Of a stretch of 64,000 nt of DNA, positions 54,132 to 63,917 are shown in pieces. Positions within the stretch are counted from its first letter, which is position 1. Each line of letters begins with the position of its first letter. The stretch spans positions 310,001 through 374,000 of the forward strand of contig NZ_CAMLSE010000003.1 of the NCBI RefSeq assembly GCF_946482605.1. The letters are read 5' to 3'. A model generated the notes under the pieces. It was not told the origin of the DNA, made no database searches, and saw nothing but the letters and a program-made list of their open reading frames with translations. Origin of the DNA: an uncultured Dyadobacter sp. (GTDB lineage: Bacteria > Bacteroidota > Bacteroidia > Cytophagales > Spirosomataceae). The translations under genes were made by a program, and so were the position numbers.

Positions 54132-57100
54132 TCAGGGCTTAACCACCTTCAATACAATCACTTCCTTCGAAGAGGCTATTTTTATCAGGTAAAGACCCGC
54201 GTTTTTTCCCAGAGGCAATGTATGCCGCCCGGTTTCAGCAGGTTTTTCGACCGACTTACGGAATAAGGAACGGCCATTCACATCTGTTACCGTAATGCTG
54301 AGCGGCAGGGTATTGCCTCCGGCGATGACGATATCCGCCTGGTCTCCGCTCACCGGGTTCCCCAGCACCGTTACAGTCATTTTAGCGGATGTAGCCTCAT
54401 GCTCTTTCAGGCCCATTCTGCCATTGGAAGGGGCTGAGGGCTCTTCACCGTACACGAGCTGACCTTTGTAGTAAACGGTGATCCTGTTGTTTTCCTCAAA
54501 TGTTCCCGCAGCTTTGTAGGAATGGTCATTGGTCTGGTCGAATACCGACCAGTCCGATTTGGCGATTCTGTACTGAATATTGCCGGTGCCGCTTAATGGA
54601 TATAATTTACCAAGAGCAGGAGCGCCTTTGAGTTCAAAGTACGTGTCAGCGCCTGTCTTTTGCTGGTTACCTGAGAACTGGCCGGAAATGTTTGCAGCAG
54701 CCAGTGCAGCGAAGTCGATCCAATGGTTGAGGCTGGCGGTACCATCTGCGGTGAACCAGTAGCGGATCGCCAGATCGGCATAGTCTACCGGCACATTGCC
54801 TGTGTTCTCCACTTTGATCCAGGTGCTCAGCGAGGTGGGTGCAGCGGTGGTGTTTTTGTTTTGTGAAAAAACTTTCAAATCTAAAACTGCCGCCGCCGTG
54901 TCGGGCTCCAAGCCCCACCAGAGCTTCCCGTTGCGATACAAGGTGATGTGGTCGTTGAGAACATAAGCGGACGCGCTTTTGAAAGAATAATCGTCGCTTT
55001 CTGAAAGATTGGCCCAGTTCGCATTAGCAAACCGCGACTGTATCGGGCCGGAATTCCCTCCCGGGTTCAGGTTGCCGGCGGATGCATTGAATGCATATTC
55101 CACATAACCCAACGCGCCCTGACGCGGCTTGTCCAGTTCCACGTAAGTCATGGAAATTTTGGCGCTGCCCATTTCCGAATAATCGATCCATTTGCTGATG
55201 CCGGCGTAATTTTCGGCTGTAATCCAGTACCGGGCGGTCAATTCGGCGTATGGAATGGCAACCGGGCTTTCGTTTGCGATGGTGATGTAAGGTTTGCTGT
55301 TATTGTTATCCACCAGACCATTGTCACCGTCTTTGTAAAGCACTTTCAAACCCGAAGTAACTACCAGCGTACGGCTCGAAGGCGGGGCGGGGCTGTACAC
55401 CTGGTTCCCGTTTTGAGAGGCGGTGATCACCGTTGTTCCGGGTCCGGCAATGCGGACCTTTCCGTTTGAAATAATGGCAACCGAAGTATCCGAACTCGCA
55501 TAGCTGACCGGCAAACCGGAACTTGCTACCGCACCCGCGTCAAAATCGGGATCGCCGAATGTCCTCGCCGCCATGCTGTCCAGGGAGACCGTTTGTGCGA
55601 TCAATGCGGGCGGAACGATGGTTAAGCAAAAATCATCCAGCACAAAGTTACCGCTTGGACCGGCTTTGGAAGCCCAGATCCCGATGGTAGCGGCATTAGC
55701 AGGTGCCGGTTTAGTCACAGTATATTGGGTAAATACCGTTCCGGTGGCGGATGGAAAAACCTGGAACTGTGTGGTTGCACTGGTAATTTTGGCTCCCTGC
55801 GCGTCGTAAAAGTCGATCCCGATCCCGGCCCACCAGGGCATGATCAGCTGCGCGGGGTTGGCAGGGTTTGGCGTGCCTTCTGCTTTGGCCCAAACATCGA
55901 AAGTGATTTCCGAGCCTCCCGTCACTGTAATGGTTTTTCCATAGTTGATGGCCCCCTGGTCTGCGGTAATGACCGCGCTTTTCAATCCGCTCCGGGCTGA
56001 GGTACCCGTGGTCGCTGCCGCATTGTTCGGGTTCCTGATCCAGTTTACAAAACCGCTCTCAAAACCATTGTTCGTAAGCACCCCGCATGCGCCTGCACTG
56101 ACGACCGTAACGGCCGACGCGGAGGAAACGCCACCCGCGTCCTGCGCAGTCGCGTTGATGCTGGCGGTGCCGACGGCTACGGCCGTAACGATGCCCGTTG
56201 CATTCACCGTCGCGATCGCAGGATTCGAAGATGTCCAGACTACCGTTTTGTTGCTTGCATTCAGGGGAGCGATCGTCGCCTTAATGGTTGTCGTGTCGCC
56301 TACGCCAACGGTGGCGGCCGGTTTGTTCAATGCAATGGAAGTGATCAGTACATTGGAAACGGTAACAACGCTGCTGGCTGATTTGGTACCGTCCTGCGTG
56401 GTAACGGTCACTGTCGCGGTTCCGGGTGCAACGCCCGTGAGTACGCCATTTGGATCCACTGAAACAATGCCCGCGTCGGAGCTCGACCAGGCGAGCACCT
56501 TATTGCTTGCGTTGGCTGGCTGAATGGTTGCGGCAAGCGTAGTCGAATTGTTGACCCCGACCGAAGCCGTGGCTGGCAGCGTTACGCCGGTTACGCCAAT
56601 GTTGTAGGCTGTAATGGTGGATGAAGCCGTTTTGCCGCCTTCGTCGGTGGTGGCGGTTACGGTGGCATTGCCCGGCGAGATGCCACGCAAAAGGCCGTTC
56701 GCATCAACACCAACAACCGATGTGTTCGACGATGTCCAGGTCACTTTGCGGTTGGTCGCATTGGCCGGCAGTATCACGGCTGATAGCCTGGTGGTATCCC
56801 CTACGCCTACCGAAGCCGTAGCAGGGTTTACAGCCACCGAGGTCAATGGCGTCAGCCCTACTTCGATGGCATTAACGGCAGCATAATCAAAATTCGCAAT
56901 GGGCCTGAAAACAACATTGAGCACCCCCGAAGCATTCGACCGGACAGAAAATTCTCTGACAATGGCTTTGTATCTGCCGCCAGCCTGCGTGAAAATATCG
57001 AAGTTTTTAAGCAGCGTGTCGGCTACGCTGGTTCCTGTGACATTAAACTTCCGTTTCCCCGCAGTGATCGTTCCGGAAATTTCGGCAAAATGAAGCCTGA

Positions 57101-60026
57101 CAACATATAAACCATTGGGGACCAGGTTTCCGTAGGAGTAAACAAGCGGCTGGCCGCCGTTGCGCTGTGTTCTGTATGCATCTGCCGGAGCAGGGGAACT
57201 GACGCCGGTTAAATCTATCGCTGTGGGTGTGGATATTGTCCACTGGTATCCCGACTGCGGGCTATCCGCAACAAAATTGCCGATCGTAGGTCCGCCACAG
57301 TTATTGGCCACCACAACCGTTCCGACCGTCAACAGGGATGTCGCAGTTTTTCCGCCGTCTTCTGTGGTGACGGTAATGGTCGTTGTGCCCAGCTTCAAAC
57401 CCGTAACCAATCCACTGGAATTGATCCTGACAACGGTTGTGTCGGATGAAACCCAGCTCACTTTCTTGTTGGTCGCATGGGCAGGGACGACCGTGGCAGT
57501 CAGATTTCTGCTAGTGCCTAAACCTATTGAGATCGCCGGATCAAGCACTACGCCCGTGACGCCAACGACCGGCGTGACCTTGATGCTGCTCTGTGCCGTT
57601 TTCGCACCGTCCTGCGTGGTGACGGTGATCGTGGCGACACCGGGAGCCACACCAGTAACCAGTCCGCTTGCATTGACGGTTGCAATGCCCGCGTCGGACG
57701 AGGCCCAGCTCACGGCGCTGTTGGTCGGATAAGTGGGTGTGAGCGCGGCTTTCAGTTGTTTTGTAAAGCCCACAGTCACAGAATCCGCAGCGGGTGTTAC
57801 CGCCACCGAAACCACGGGCCCGCCCGACGGCTCGCCGACGAAAATCCCGTTTCCACCGATGCCCAGATATACCCTTCCATGCAAATCCGCAGCCATGTTG
57901 CTCACGATCCCCGGAACCGGGTTGGCAATCGTCGTCCAGGTAGCCCCATTGTCGTCGGAACGGAAAACCCCGTATGAAACACCGTTGATAGCAGTACCTT
58001 CCGAGCTCACGTAGATCACCGGATTGGAAGCAGCCGTCGTATCCGCCTTCCCGACAGCGACCCATTTCGGTTTGGTAATTACACTCGGATTTACTTTGGT
58101 AAAACTCTGGCCGCCATCGGTAGAGTGAAAAAGCCCGTCTCCCGAGAATGCGATCCAGAGATCTCCTTCCTTGCCTGGTGTCGTTTCTACATTCATTTGT
58201 GCCACATTGCCTACATTCGGCAGATTCGTAGCAGCGGTTGCCGCAAAATTCACACCGCCGTCCGTACTCACATACATTTTGCCCGCAGCGTAGATATAAA
58301 ACTTGTCGCCGTTTACCTTATCGGCCGCCAGCGGGTTCATGCCCGCCCAGATTTCGTAAATACTGCCTGGTTTTAGAACTGCATTGGGTACGCCATTACA
58401 AGCCGTCCAGTTCACACCCAGGTTTGACGACTGATACGTGAGGCCGCCTTGTGTAACCCAAACCATTTTGGTGGTCGTCGCAGACACGGCAATCCGGCCC
58501 CTTGTCCCGGGCAGTGAAGCGAATTTGGTATAGGAATCTCCGCCGTTGGTGGAGTAGCCTCCTATCCCCGTCCCATTCCAGCCATCGCTGCCGACCCGGG
58601 CGATGAAGGCAGGGTTCGAGTACTGGATTGCGCCGCCGGATGTGTTGGTACCCGTATTGGTCACAAAAAAATTGGCTATCCCTTTCGCGGGTGGCAAGTC
58701 CAGTGATTTATGGTCAAAACCTCCCACATCGCCCGTAGTCGATACTAGAAAATTGGGTCCGGAAGGCGGGCAAACCAACGGTCCGGCTACGACAATTTCT
58801 TCCAGGCCGTTGTTACGCAGTTTCCAGGTAACCCGGCTCGCCCACACGTTCGTCGTCTGGCCTACATCGAGCATATCCGAAAACCAGACCTGCCCGGCGT
58901 TGAATGGGTCCCAGGCAAAACCATTGACATTGTGGCCAATATTTCCGTCGGCCCCGTTTCCACTTGAATGCGGTGCCTCGGTCACATCCCGGGTTGCGGG
59001 TACCATGGCAGTCCAGCTGCCGCCGCTGCCGCCCGTTGTGCTGCGGTAAGCGATGTCGTGGTTCCAGGAGCCGGTCGTAGTTACGATAATCTCGTTGCTG
59101 TTGGCAGGATTTACGCCCACCCCACTGAATTCCTTGCCGGTAACCGGCGTAATGTCAACCCAGCTGCTGCCGTTCCATTTGTTTAAAGTCATGCCTCCCA
59201 ATGGCCGGTTTGCATTCTGCGGCAGCCTGGTCACGAAAAACGTACCGTCGTCGCTGATACTCGCGCGGCGTGGCTCTGCCGGGCTGCCGGGCATCAATGC
59301 AAACGAATTCCCACCGTCGGTGCTGCGGTACACGCCATCGCGGCTGCCCAGGAAGATGTTACGGGTGACGCCATTCACGACACCACCGCTTTTGTCGAAA
59401 AAGAGAAACCGCCCTGGCAAGTTATCCGGCAAAGTGGTATTCACCTTCGTCCACGAGCCTACCGCTCCCGCGGCGATGCTTTTATAAGTTCCGTTGGCGC
59501 GGGTTGTGACGTACACGACATTGCTATTGTTGGGATCCACCGCCAGGCGGTCCGAATAAGTCTGGTCGCTGTTGGGCAGCACCTGTATCGGCAGCTGGCA
59601 GTCTGTCCAGCTGGCGCCCCTGTCCACCGATTTCATCACGGTTCCCGTACCGGTGCCACCACCCGGAACGGAGCCTTTGCCTGTCTGGTGCGTGGCGTAA
59701 AGGATATTTCCCGTGGCATCGCCCGGATCAAATGCCAGGTCCCCGCATTTGGCGGCAGCTTCCCAGTTCCAGTAGGTGGTCGGTATTTTGTCAAACCACA
59801 TCAGGTCCTCCCATTTCTGGGCGGCGTGATTCCATCGGTAAGGTGTGCCCACGTCGGTGGTGATAAAATAAAGGTTCGGGACCTTCGGATGCGCCTTGAT
59901 GCTGGTGACATTGCCGCCACCACCCATTTTTACCGGCCGCCAGTTGTAGGTTTGTGCGCTGGCGAAGAAATGCAGGGCTCCTGTCAATGCAATCAACAGG
60001 ACCATCATTCGGATTGATCTTTTCAT
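54132..60026 (-). CDS. Secreted GH74-like multidomain xyloglucanase candidate with T9SS sorting domain
   Basis: 1964 residues with a signal peptide. Residues about 26-730 form BNR/VPS10-type propellers of the GH74 kind. The two expected acids are in TTDVGTPYRW (Asp58) and TGDVGGFDH (Asp433). Then follow two Ig-like Big_2 units (about 733-905), a malectin-like domain (about 910-1057), three more Big_2 units (about 1058-1312), a CBM4/9-like jelly roll (about 1315-1475), another Ig-like unit (about 1475-1560), two CBM3-like domains (about 1560-1705 and 1710-1865) and a type A T9SS C-terminal domain (about 1880-1964). It should cut beta-glucans such as xyloglucan while bound to cellulose. An ECF-like promoter element lies upstream. 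Confidence 0.82.
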   Translation of the reverse strand: MKRSIRMMVLLIALTGALHFFASAQTYNWRPVKMGGGGNVTSIKAHPKVPNLYFITTDVGTPYRWNHAAQKWEDLMWFDKIPTTYWNWEAAAKCGDLAFDPGDATGNILYATHQTGKGSVPGGGTGTGTVMKSVDRGASWTDCQLPIQVLPNSDQTYSDRLAVDPNNSNVVYVTTRANGTYKSIAAGAVGSWTKVNTTLPDNLPGRFLFFDKSGGVVNGVTRNIFLGSRDGVYRSTDGGNSFALMPGSPAEPRRASISDDGTFFVTRLPQNANRPLGGMTLNKWNGSSWVDITPVTGKEFSGVGVNPANSNEIIVTTTGSWNHDIAYRSTTGGSGGSWTAMVPATRDVTEAPHSSGNGADGNIGHNVNGFAWDPFNAGQVWFSDMLDVGQTTNVWASRVTWKLRNNGLEEIVVAGPLVCPPSGPNFLVSTTGDVGGFDHKSLDLPPAKGIANFFVTNTGTNTSGGAIQYSNPAFIARVGSDGWNGTGIGGYSTNGGDSYTKFASLPGTRGRIAVSATTTKMVWVTQGGLTYQSSNLGVNWTACNGVPNAVLKPGSIYEIWAGMNPLAADKVNGDKFYIYAAGKMYVSTDGGVNFAATAATNLPNVGNVAQMNVETTPGKEGDLWIAFSGDGLFHSTDGGQSFTKVNPSVITKPKWVAVGKADTTAASNPVIYVSSEGTAINGVSYGVFRSDDNGATWTTIANPVPGIVSNMAADLHGRVYLGIGGNGIFVGEPSGGPVVSVAVTPAADSVTVGFTKQLKAALTPTYPTNSAVSWASSDAGIATVNASGLVTGVAPGVATITVTTQDGAKTAQSSIKVTPVVGVTGVVLDPAISIGLGTSRNLTATVVPAHATNKKVSWVSSDTTVVRINSSGLVTGLKLGTTTITVTTEDGGKTATSLLTVGTVVVANNCGGPTIGNFVADSPQSGYQWTISTPTAIDLTGVSSPAPADAYRTQRNGGQPLVYSYGNLVPNGLYVVRLHFAEISGTITAGKRKFNVTGTSVADTLLKNFDIFTQAGGRYKAIVREFSVRSNASGVLNVVFRPIANFDYAAVNAIEVGLTPLTSVAVNPATASVGVGDTTRLSAVILPANATNRKVTWTSSNTSVVGVDANGLLRGISPGNATVTATTDEGGKTASSTITAYNIGVTGVTLPATASVGVNNSTTLAATIQPANASNKVLAWSSSDAGIVSVDPNGVLTGVAPGTATVTVTTQDGTKSASSVVTVSNVLITSIALNKPAATVGVGDTTTIKATIAPLNASNKTVVWTSSNPAIATVNATGIVTAVAVGTASINATAQDAGGVSSASAVTVVSAGACGVLTNNGFESGFVNWIRNPNNAAATTGTSARSGLKSAVITADQGAINYGKTITVTGGSEITFDVWAKAEGTPNPANPAQLIMPWWAGIGIDFYDAQGAKITSATTQFQVFPSATGTVFTQYTVTKPAPANAATIGIWASKAGPSGNFVLDDFCLTIVPPALIAQTVSLDSMAARTFGDPDFDAGAVASSGLPVSYASSDTSVAIISNGKVRIAGPGTTVITASQNGNQVYSPAPPSSRTLVVTSGLKVLYKDGDNGLVDNNNSKPYITIANESPVAIPYAELTARYWITAENYAGISKWIDYSEMGSAKISMTYVELDKPRQGALGYVEYAFNASAGNLNPGGNSGPIQSRFANANWANLSESDDYSFKSASAYVLNDHITLYRNGKLWWGLEPDTAAAVLDLKVFSQNKNTTAAPTSLSTWIKVENTGNVPVDYADLAIRYWFTADGTASLNHWIDFAALAAANISGQFSGNQQKTGADTYFELKGAPALGKLYPLSGTGNIQYRIAKSDWSVFDQTNDHSYKAAGTFEENNRITVYYKGQLVYGEEPSAPSNGRMGLKEHEATSAKMTVTVLGNPVSGDQADIVIAGGNTLPLSITVTDVNGRSLFRKSVEKPAETGRHTLPLGKNAGLYLIKIASSKEVIVLKVVKP

Positions 60027-60072
60027 ACAATGCTGCTTTTGGTAGGATGTAAATCATGGTACATCTCTTACA

Positions 60073-60095
60073 GACAAGCAGAAAGTAAAATCCCC
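60073..60095 (-). promoter_or_regulatory. Candidate ECF-type promoter of the GH74-like gene
   Basis: On the minus strand GGGG (60095-60092), a 14-nt spacer, TTGTC (60077-60073), 46 nt before the start codon. The flanking TATGGGGAT is also seen before the second sigma gene. The 297-bp gap between this gene and the next (+) gene holds no other feature I can support. Confidence 0.5.
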
Positions 60096-60323
60096 ATATT
60101 TAAACTTGCTATTTTACAAAATGAAGCAAAGAGCTGGCTGGTGATATCTCCTTACGCTCTGCGAACATCCTTCCGGCATACGGGCGTGAGAAAGGGTACT
60201 CGATGGTGTGCAAACCAAGGTGAATTGCAAGTGTTCATGCTCCAAAATATACCCACTTACAGGTATTGAACCGGCACAGGCCGGCCACATAGATTTGCAG
60301 GGTACAATTTATCCCCGATCTCT

Positions 60324-61634
60324 ATGAAAAATCTTTGCTTATTGGTCCTTGTCCTGAGTGCATTACACGCGGCTTTCCTACCCGCAGCGAATGCCCAGAT
60401 GGTTCTCGTCAAGTCCGTTTATGTGCAGGGACTTAAATTTTACACCCCGTTTGGCACCCACGATTTCAGCGGTCGGTATGATCACAACATTTCCGGGGTC
60501 GAGCCTTTTGCCTACGGCTACCCGGTGCTTTACAGGGACAGGTACGACTACATCAACCTTAGCTATGTGGGAAAAGGATTTTGTAAGGTATTGCTGTACC
60601 TGAGAAAGATTGCTCCCGGTAATGGGAGCCACACCTGGGGCCTCTTCGGCAATATCATCGAATCTTCCAACGGCCAGTATGAAAACGGGGGATTCCTCAG
60701 GCAGTTGCCTGCCGGATTTACGGCATACTATCCGCAATGTGCTTCATTTGAGGGCATTACCATTTCAGGCGCGGGTTGCGATCCTTACGCGGTTGCTGTC
60801 GTGCCCGCAGAATACATTCACCTGAGCGGGGAGTACTTACAAGGGGACACGTTCAATAGCAAAAATACATTTGAACTGATTGCCCCATCTCCTACTCTTC
60901 CTCAGCAAACGGATGTGGCTACCATTCAATATGATGGCGTCAAATGGGTTTGGGTACTAAATCAGGCGACAACGCCCAATGGAAAGACGGCGGCAGACCC
61001 AATCATCCTTTCGACGAACAGCTCCGTCACTGACCTGAATCCTCCCTGCACAGGATGGACCAATGGTTTTGAATTGTCGGGAAATATTTGCGATGGCACA
61101 TTGCCTGTTACACTCGTGAAGTTTTCGGCAGAAAGGTCGGACTCCGGTGATGCCGTCCTGGAATGGAGCACGGCCTCGGAAACAAACAGTCACCATTTCG
61201 ATATTGAGCATAGCCTCAATGCTAAAAATTGGAGGAAGATCGCCGAAGTAGCGTCTCAGGGAGAAAGCGACACACTGTTTGACTATCACTATACACATAC
61301 AGCCCCTTCAGGAAGCGTAAACTATTATAGATTGAAACAAACTGATCAGGATAGTACCTATACGTATAGCCGAATCGTCAGCGTCAATTTTGAGTCCATT
61401 CCGAAATCATCCCTCCTCTATCCTAATCCCGTTTCCGACAGATTGTATTTTCAAAACCCCGACCTGATCACGCGTATTGAGATAGTCAATCTGTCGGGCC
61501 AAACGGTATTTCAAACAGCTGACGGACTTTCCGAAGGGGTCTCGCTACGGAATTTAGAGAATGGGGTGTACGTCGTCAGGACATGCTATGAACACGGGGG
61601 GCAGGATGCGCGGAAGATTATGATAGTCAAATAA
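60324..61634 (+). CDS. Secreted protein with T9SS type A sorting domain
   Basis: 436 residues with a signal peptide (LCLLVLVLSALHAAFLPAANAQ). Residues about 25-260 have no family I recognise; they contain several Cys and aromatic residues. A fibronectin-like segment common in T9SS cargo, LPVTLVKFSAERSDSGDAVLEWSTASE, starts near 265 and is followed by YYRLKQTDQDSTYTYSRIV. The C-terminal sorting domain is LLYPNPVSDRLYF to the end. The protein should be exported by the type IX system and anchored or released. It is divergent from the GH74-like gene; function unknown. Confidence 0.8.
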   Translation: MKNLCLLVLVLSALHAAFLPAANAQMVLVKSVYVQGLKFYTPFGTHDFSGRYDHNISGVEPFAYGYPVLYRDRYDYINLSYVGKGFCKVLLYLRKIAPGNGSHTWGLFGNIIESSNGQYENGGFLRQLPAGFTAYYPQCASFEGITISGAGCDPYAVAVVPAEYIHLSGEYLQGDTFNSKNTFELIAPSPTLPQQTDVATIQYDGVKWVWVLNQATTPNGKTAADPIILSTNSSVTDLNPPCTGWTNGFELSGNICDGTLPVTLVKFSAERSDSGDAVLEWSTASETNSHHFDIEHSLNAKNWRKIAEVASQGESDTLFDYHYTHTAPSGSVNYYRLKQTDQDSTYTYSRIVSVNFESIPKSSLLYPNPVSDRLYFQNPDLITRIEIVNLSGQTVFQTADGLSEGVSLRNLENGVYVVRTCYEHGGQDARKIMIVK

Positions 61635-61727
61635 TTGACGGTCACACAAAAATGACATTTCACTCCAAGTATAATTTCTGAAAAGTAACTTAATTATACC
61701 AGAAAACTCTCAAACCTTCCCCTGTTT

Positions 61728-63911
61728 ATGGCCGTCTCGAACTTCCGTCAACACCTCCTCGCGCTCTGGCAAGTATCCCGTAACATTTCATTCGTTTTCC
61801 TGATGCTGGCAGTTTGCGCGGCACTGCTCATTCTGCCCGACCAGGCCCAGGACATGGTCGACGAGTTCGGTCAGCAAAACATTTTTGAGGATTATTTCAT
61901 GCTCAAATCGCTGTCTGTCTGCATCTGGGCGGCTACGGCCTGGCAATGTTCGCGAATTATCCTGCTCTCCCCGGTGGATGTCGATGTCCAGGAGAACGAG
62001 CAAGCCAGCAAATTCTGGATGCTATGGATGCCCCGTGTGGCGGGTTTGCTCGCCGGGTTGACATTGGCCCTGGCTTTTGCAGTCGACGGGCACGGATGGC
62101 ATAGCCTGGTGATTGTCGGCTACTCGCTGATCTCCTTCGCAGGTTTTATTATTCTTGAAAAAATAAACAGTAAAAGCACCCGCTATGAACAACCTGTCCG
62201 ACAGACTTATGTAAAGAAGATCAATGCGCAGGAAAAAGGGGAAGGCCATCGCAAAACCCGCCGAACCACCATCCCGGAAGATTTAAAGGAATTATTTAAC
62301 GACAAGCTGATCGGGGGCCTGTTGTATGTCGGTTTTGTTAGCATGGCATTGCTTTTCATTCTTTTTCTGATCCCGCTTTTTACTTCGTCGGCCAAGATTG
62401 GTCAGTTCTTTTCGGCAGTGTATATTGTGCTGCTGGGATGTTCTTTTTACTGCGGATTAGGAAGCCTGGTTGTTTATTTTTCTGACTTCCGGTATCGCCC
62501 CATTGCGTTGCTTATCGCTATGGTCATTTACTTCATCTCTCAATACAACGACAATACCCAGATCAATGAGTCTCCACTACCGCCTGCCAACCGGACGGAG
62601 ATCAAAGACCAGTTTGCCCGGTGGCTTGCGGCCCGGAAAGTGGCGAAAGGCGATAGCATCCCGCTGATCATTGTCGCCACGGAAGGTGGCGGGATTCGCG
62701 GGACGGTATGGACGAGTCAACTCTTATTTCGGCTGAATGAGCACATTCCCGGTTTTGACAAACATACTTTTGCGATTTCAGGCGTTTCGGGTGGTGGCGT
62801 GGGCGCAGCATTCTATCTGGCTTACCAGCGCGACAAGGCTGCTCGTCCCGGCGATACACTTTTTGCGAAAAATACCCTTGACAGAGTTTTAAAAGAAGAC
62901 TTTATCTCGCCGGTTATTGGTGGATATATGTTTAATGAGTCCATACAGCTCATTATCCCGTGTCCGCTTGACTTTTTGGAACGTACCAAACGGCTGGAAG
63001 ATGCCTGGGCACAGGCTTATCATGATCATTTTAATGTCGGAGATGCCAAACCCCGGATCGATACCTTCGACCAACCATTTACATCTCTTTATCAAAACTC
63101 GGACAGCTGCCAGTTGCCGTCCCTGATCCTGAACGGGACATTAGCTGAAACCGGACAGAAGACCATTGTTTCGAATCTGATCATTCACGGTAAACAGAAT
63201 TTCAAGGATGTGGTGGATATCCTGCACCTGACACAGAAGGATATGCCCTATAAAACGGCGGCTACCATGTGTTCACGCTTTCCTTTTGTCACAACAGGCG
63301 GACTTGTCAGGAATGCAGATCAGCAATCGGCAGGAATTCGAAGCGGGCACGTGACGGATGGAGGAAACTTCGATAATACCGGCATGGAAACTTCCATCCA
63401 GTTGCTGACCGCCTTGCTGCCTGGTATCGATTCACTCAGAAACGACGGTGTGCATGTGATTCCCTATGTATTGTTTTTCAAGAATTCGTCATCGGAAGAA
63501 CTGAGCTTTCCCAATGTCACCCATGCCCAGAGACGAAACCGTGGGTTTGGCGTCCCATTGAACAGTTTTTTCAATCCGTGGAACCGTGGAAGCGATACCC
63601 GGGATGCTATTTACAACAGCCTGACCCCGTTTACCAACCCCCAGATCAGGTACATGAGCTTTAAACTGGATTATCGGGTGGGTGAAAACAAAACCCTCCG
63701 GCTGCCATTAGGATGGTCTATCTCCGACTCAGCCACGAACCACATCCACAACAGGGCAGACGTGCTGATCGACGGAAAGATCTCAAAAGGAGAACTGAAA
63801 GTATTGAAACAATTGGTGACCCTGAAAAAGCCAGGTAGAAAAATTCCATTAACCAGGGAATTCCTGCTGAGTCGTATACCCGACCTTCCTTTAACTTCCG
63901 AAATACACTGA
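61728..63911 (+). CDS. Membrane-anchored patatin-like phospholipase
   Basis: 727 residues. The first 290 residues carry about seven hydrophobic segments (for example VSRNISFVFLMLAVCAALLIL, LIGGLLYVGFVSMALLFILFL, PIALLIAMVIYFIS). A patatin domain follows: oxyanion loop EGGGIRG at 319-325, nucleophile Ser354 in SGVSGGG, and catalytic Asp544 in TDGGNFDNTG. Patatins are lipid acyl hydrolases. The long span between Ser and Asp and the N-terminal membrane part are unusual. The last part (about 610-727) is soluble. A flavoprotein gene starts 6 bp after the stop. Confidence 0.82.
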   Translation: MAVSNFRQHLLALWQVSRNISFVFLMLAVCAALLILPDQAQDMVDEFGQQNIFEDYFMLKSLSVCIWAATAWQCSRIILLSPVDVDVQENEQASKFWMLWMPRVAGLLAGLTLALAFAVDGHGWHSLVIVGYSLISFAGFIILEKINSKSTRYEQPVRQTYVKKINAQEKGEGHRKTRRTTIPEDLKELFNDKLIGGLLYVGFVSMALLFILFLIPLFTSSAKIGQFFSAVYIVLLGCSFYCGLGSLVVYFSDFRYRPIALLIAMVIYFISQYNDNTQINESPLPPANRTEIKDQFARWLAARKVAKGDSIPLIIVATEGGGIRGTVWTSQLLFRLNEHIPGFDKHTFAISGVSGGGVGAAFYLAYQRDKAARPGDTLFAKNTLDRVLKEDFISPVIGGYMFNESIQLIIPCPLDFLERTKRLEDAWAQAYHDHFNVGDAKPRIDTFDQPFTSLYQNSDSCQLPSLILNGTLAETGQKTIVSNLIIHGKQNFKDVVDILHLTQKDMPYKTAATMCSRFPFVTTGGLVRNADQQSAGIRSGHVTDGGNFDNTGMETSIQLLTALLPGIDSLRNDGVHVIPYVLFFKNSSSEELSFPNVTHAQRRNRGFGVPLNSFFNPWNRGSDTRDAIYNSLTPFTNPQIRYMSFKLDYRVGENKTLRLPLGWSISDSATNHIHNRADVLIDGKISKGELKVLKQLVTLKKPGRKIPLTREFLLSRIPDLPLTSEIH

Positions 63912-63917
63912 GTAAAT

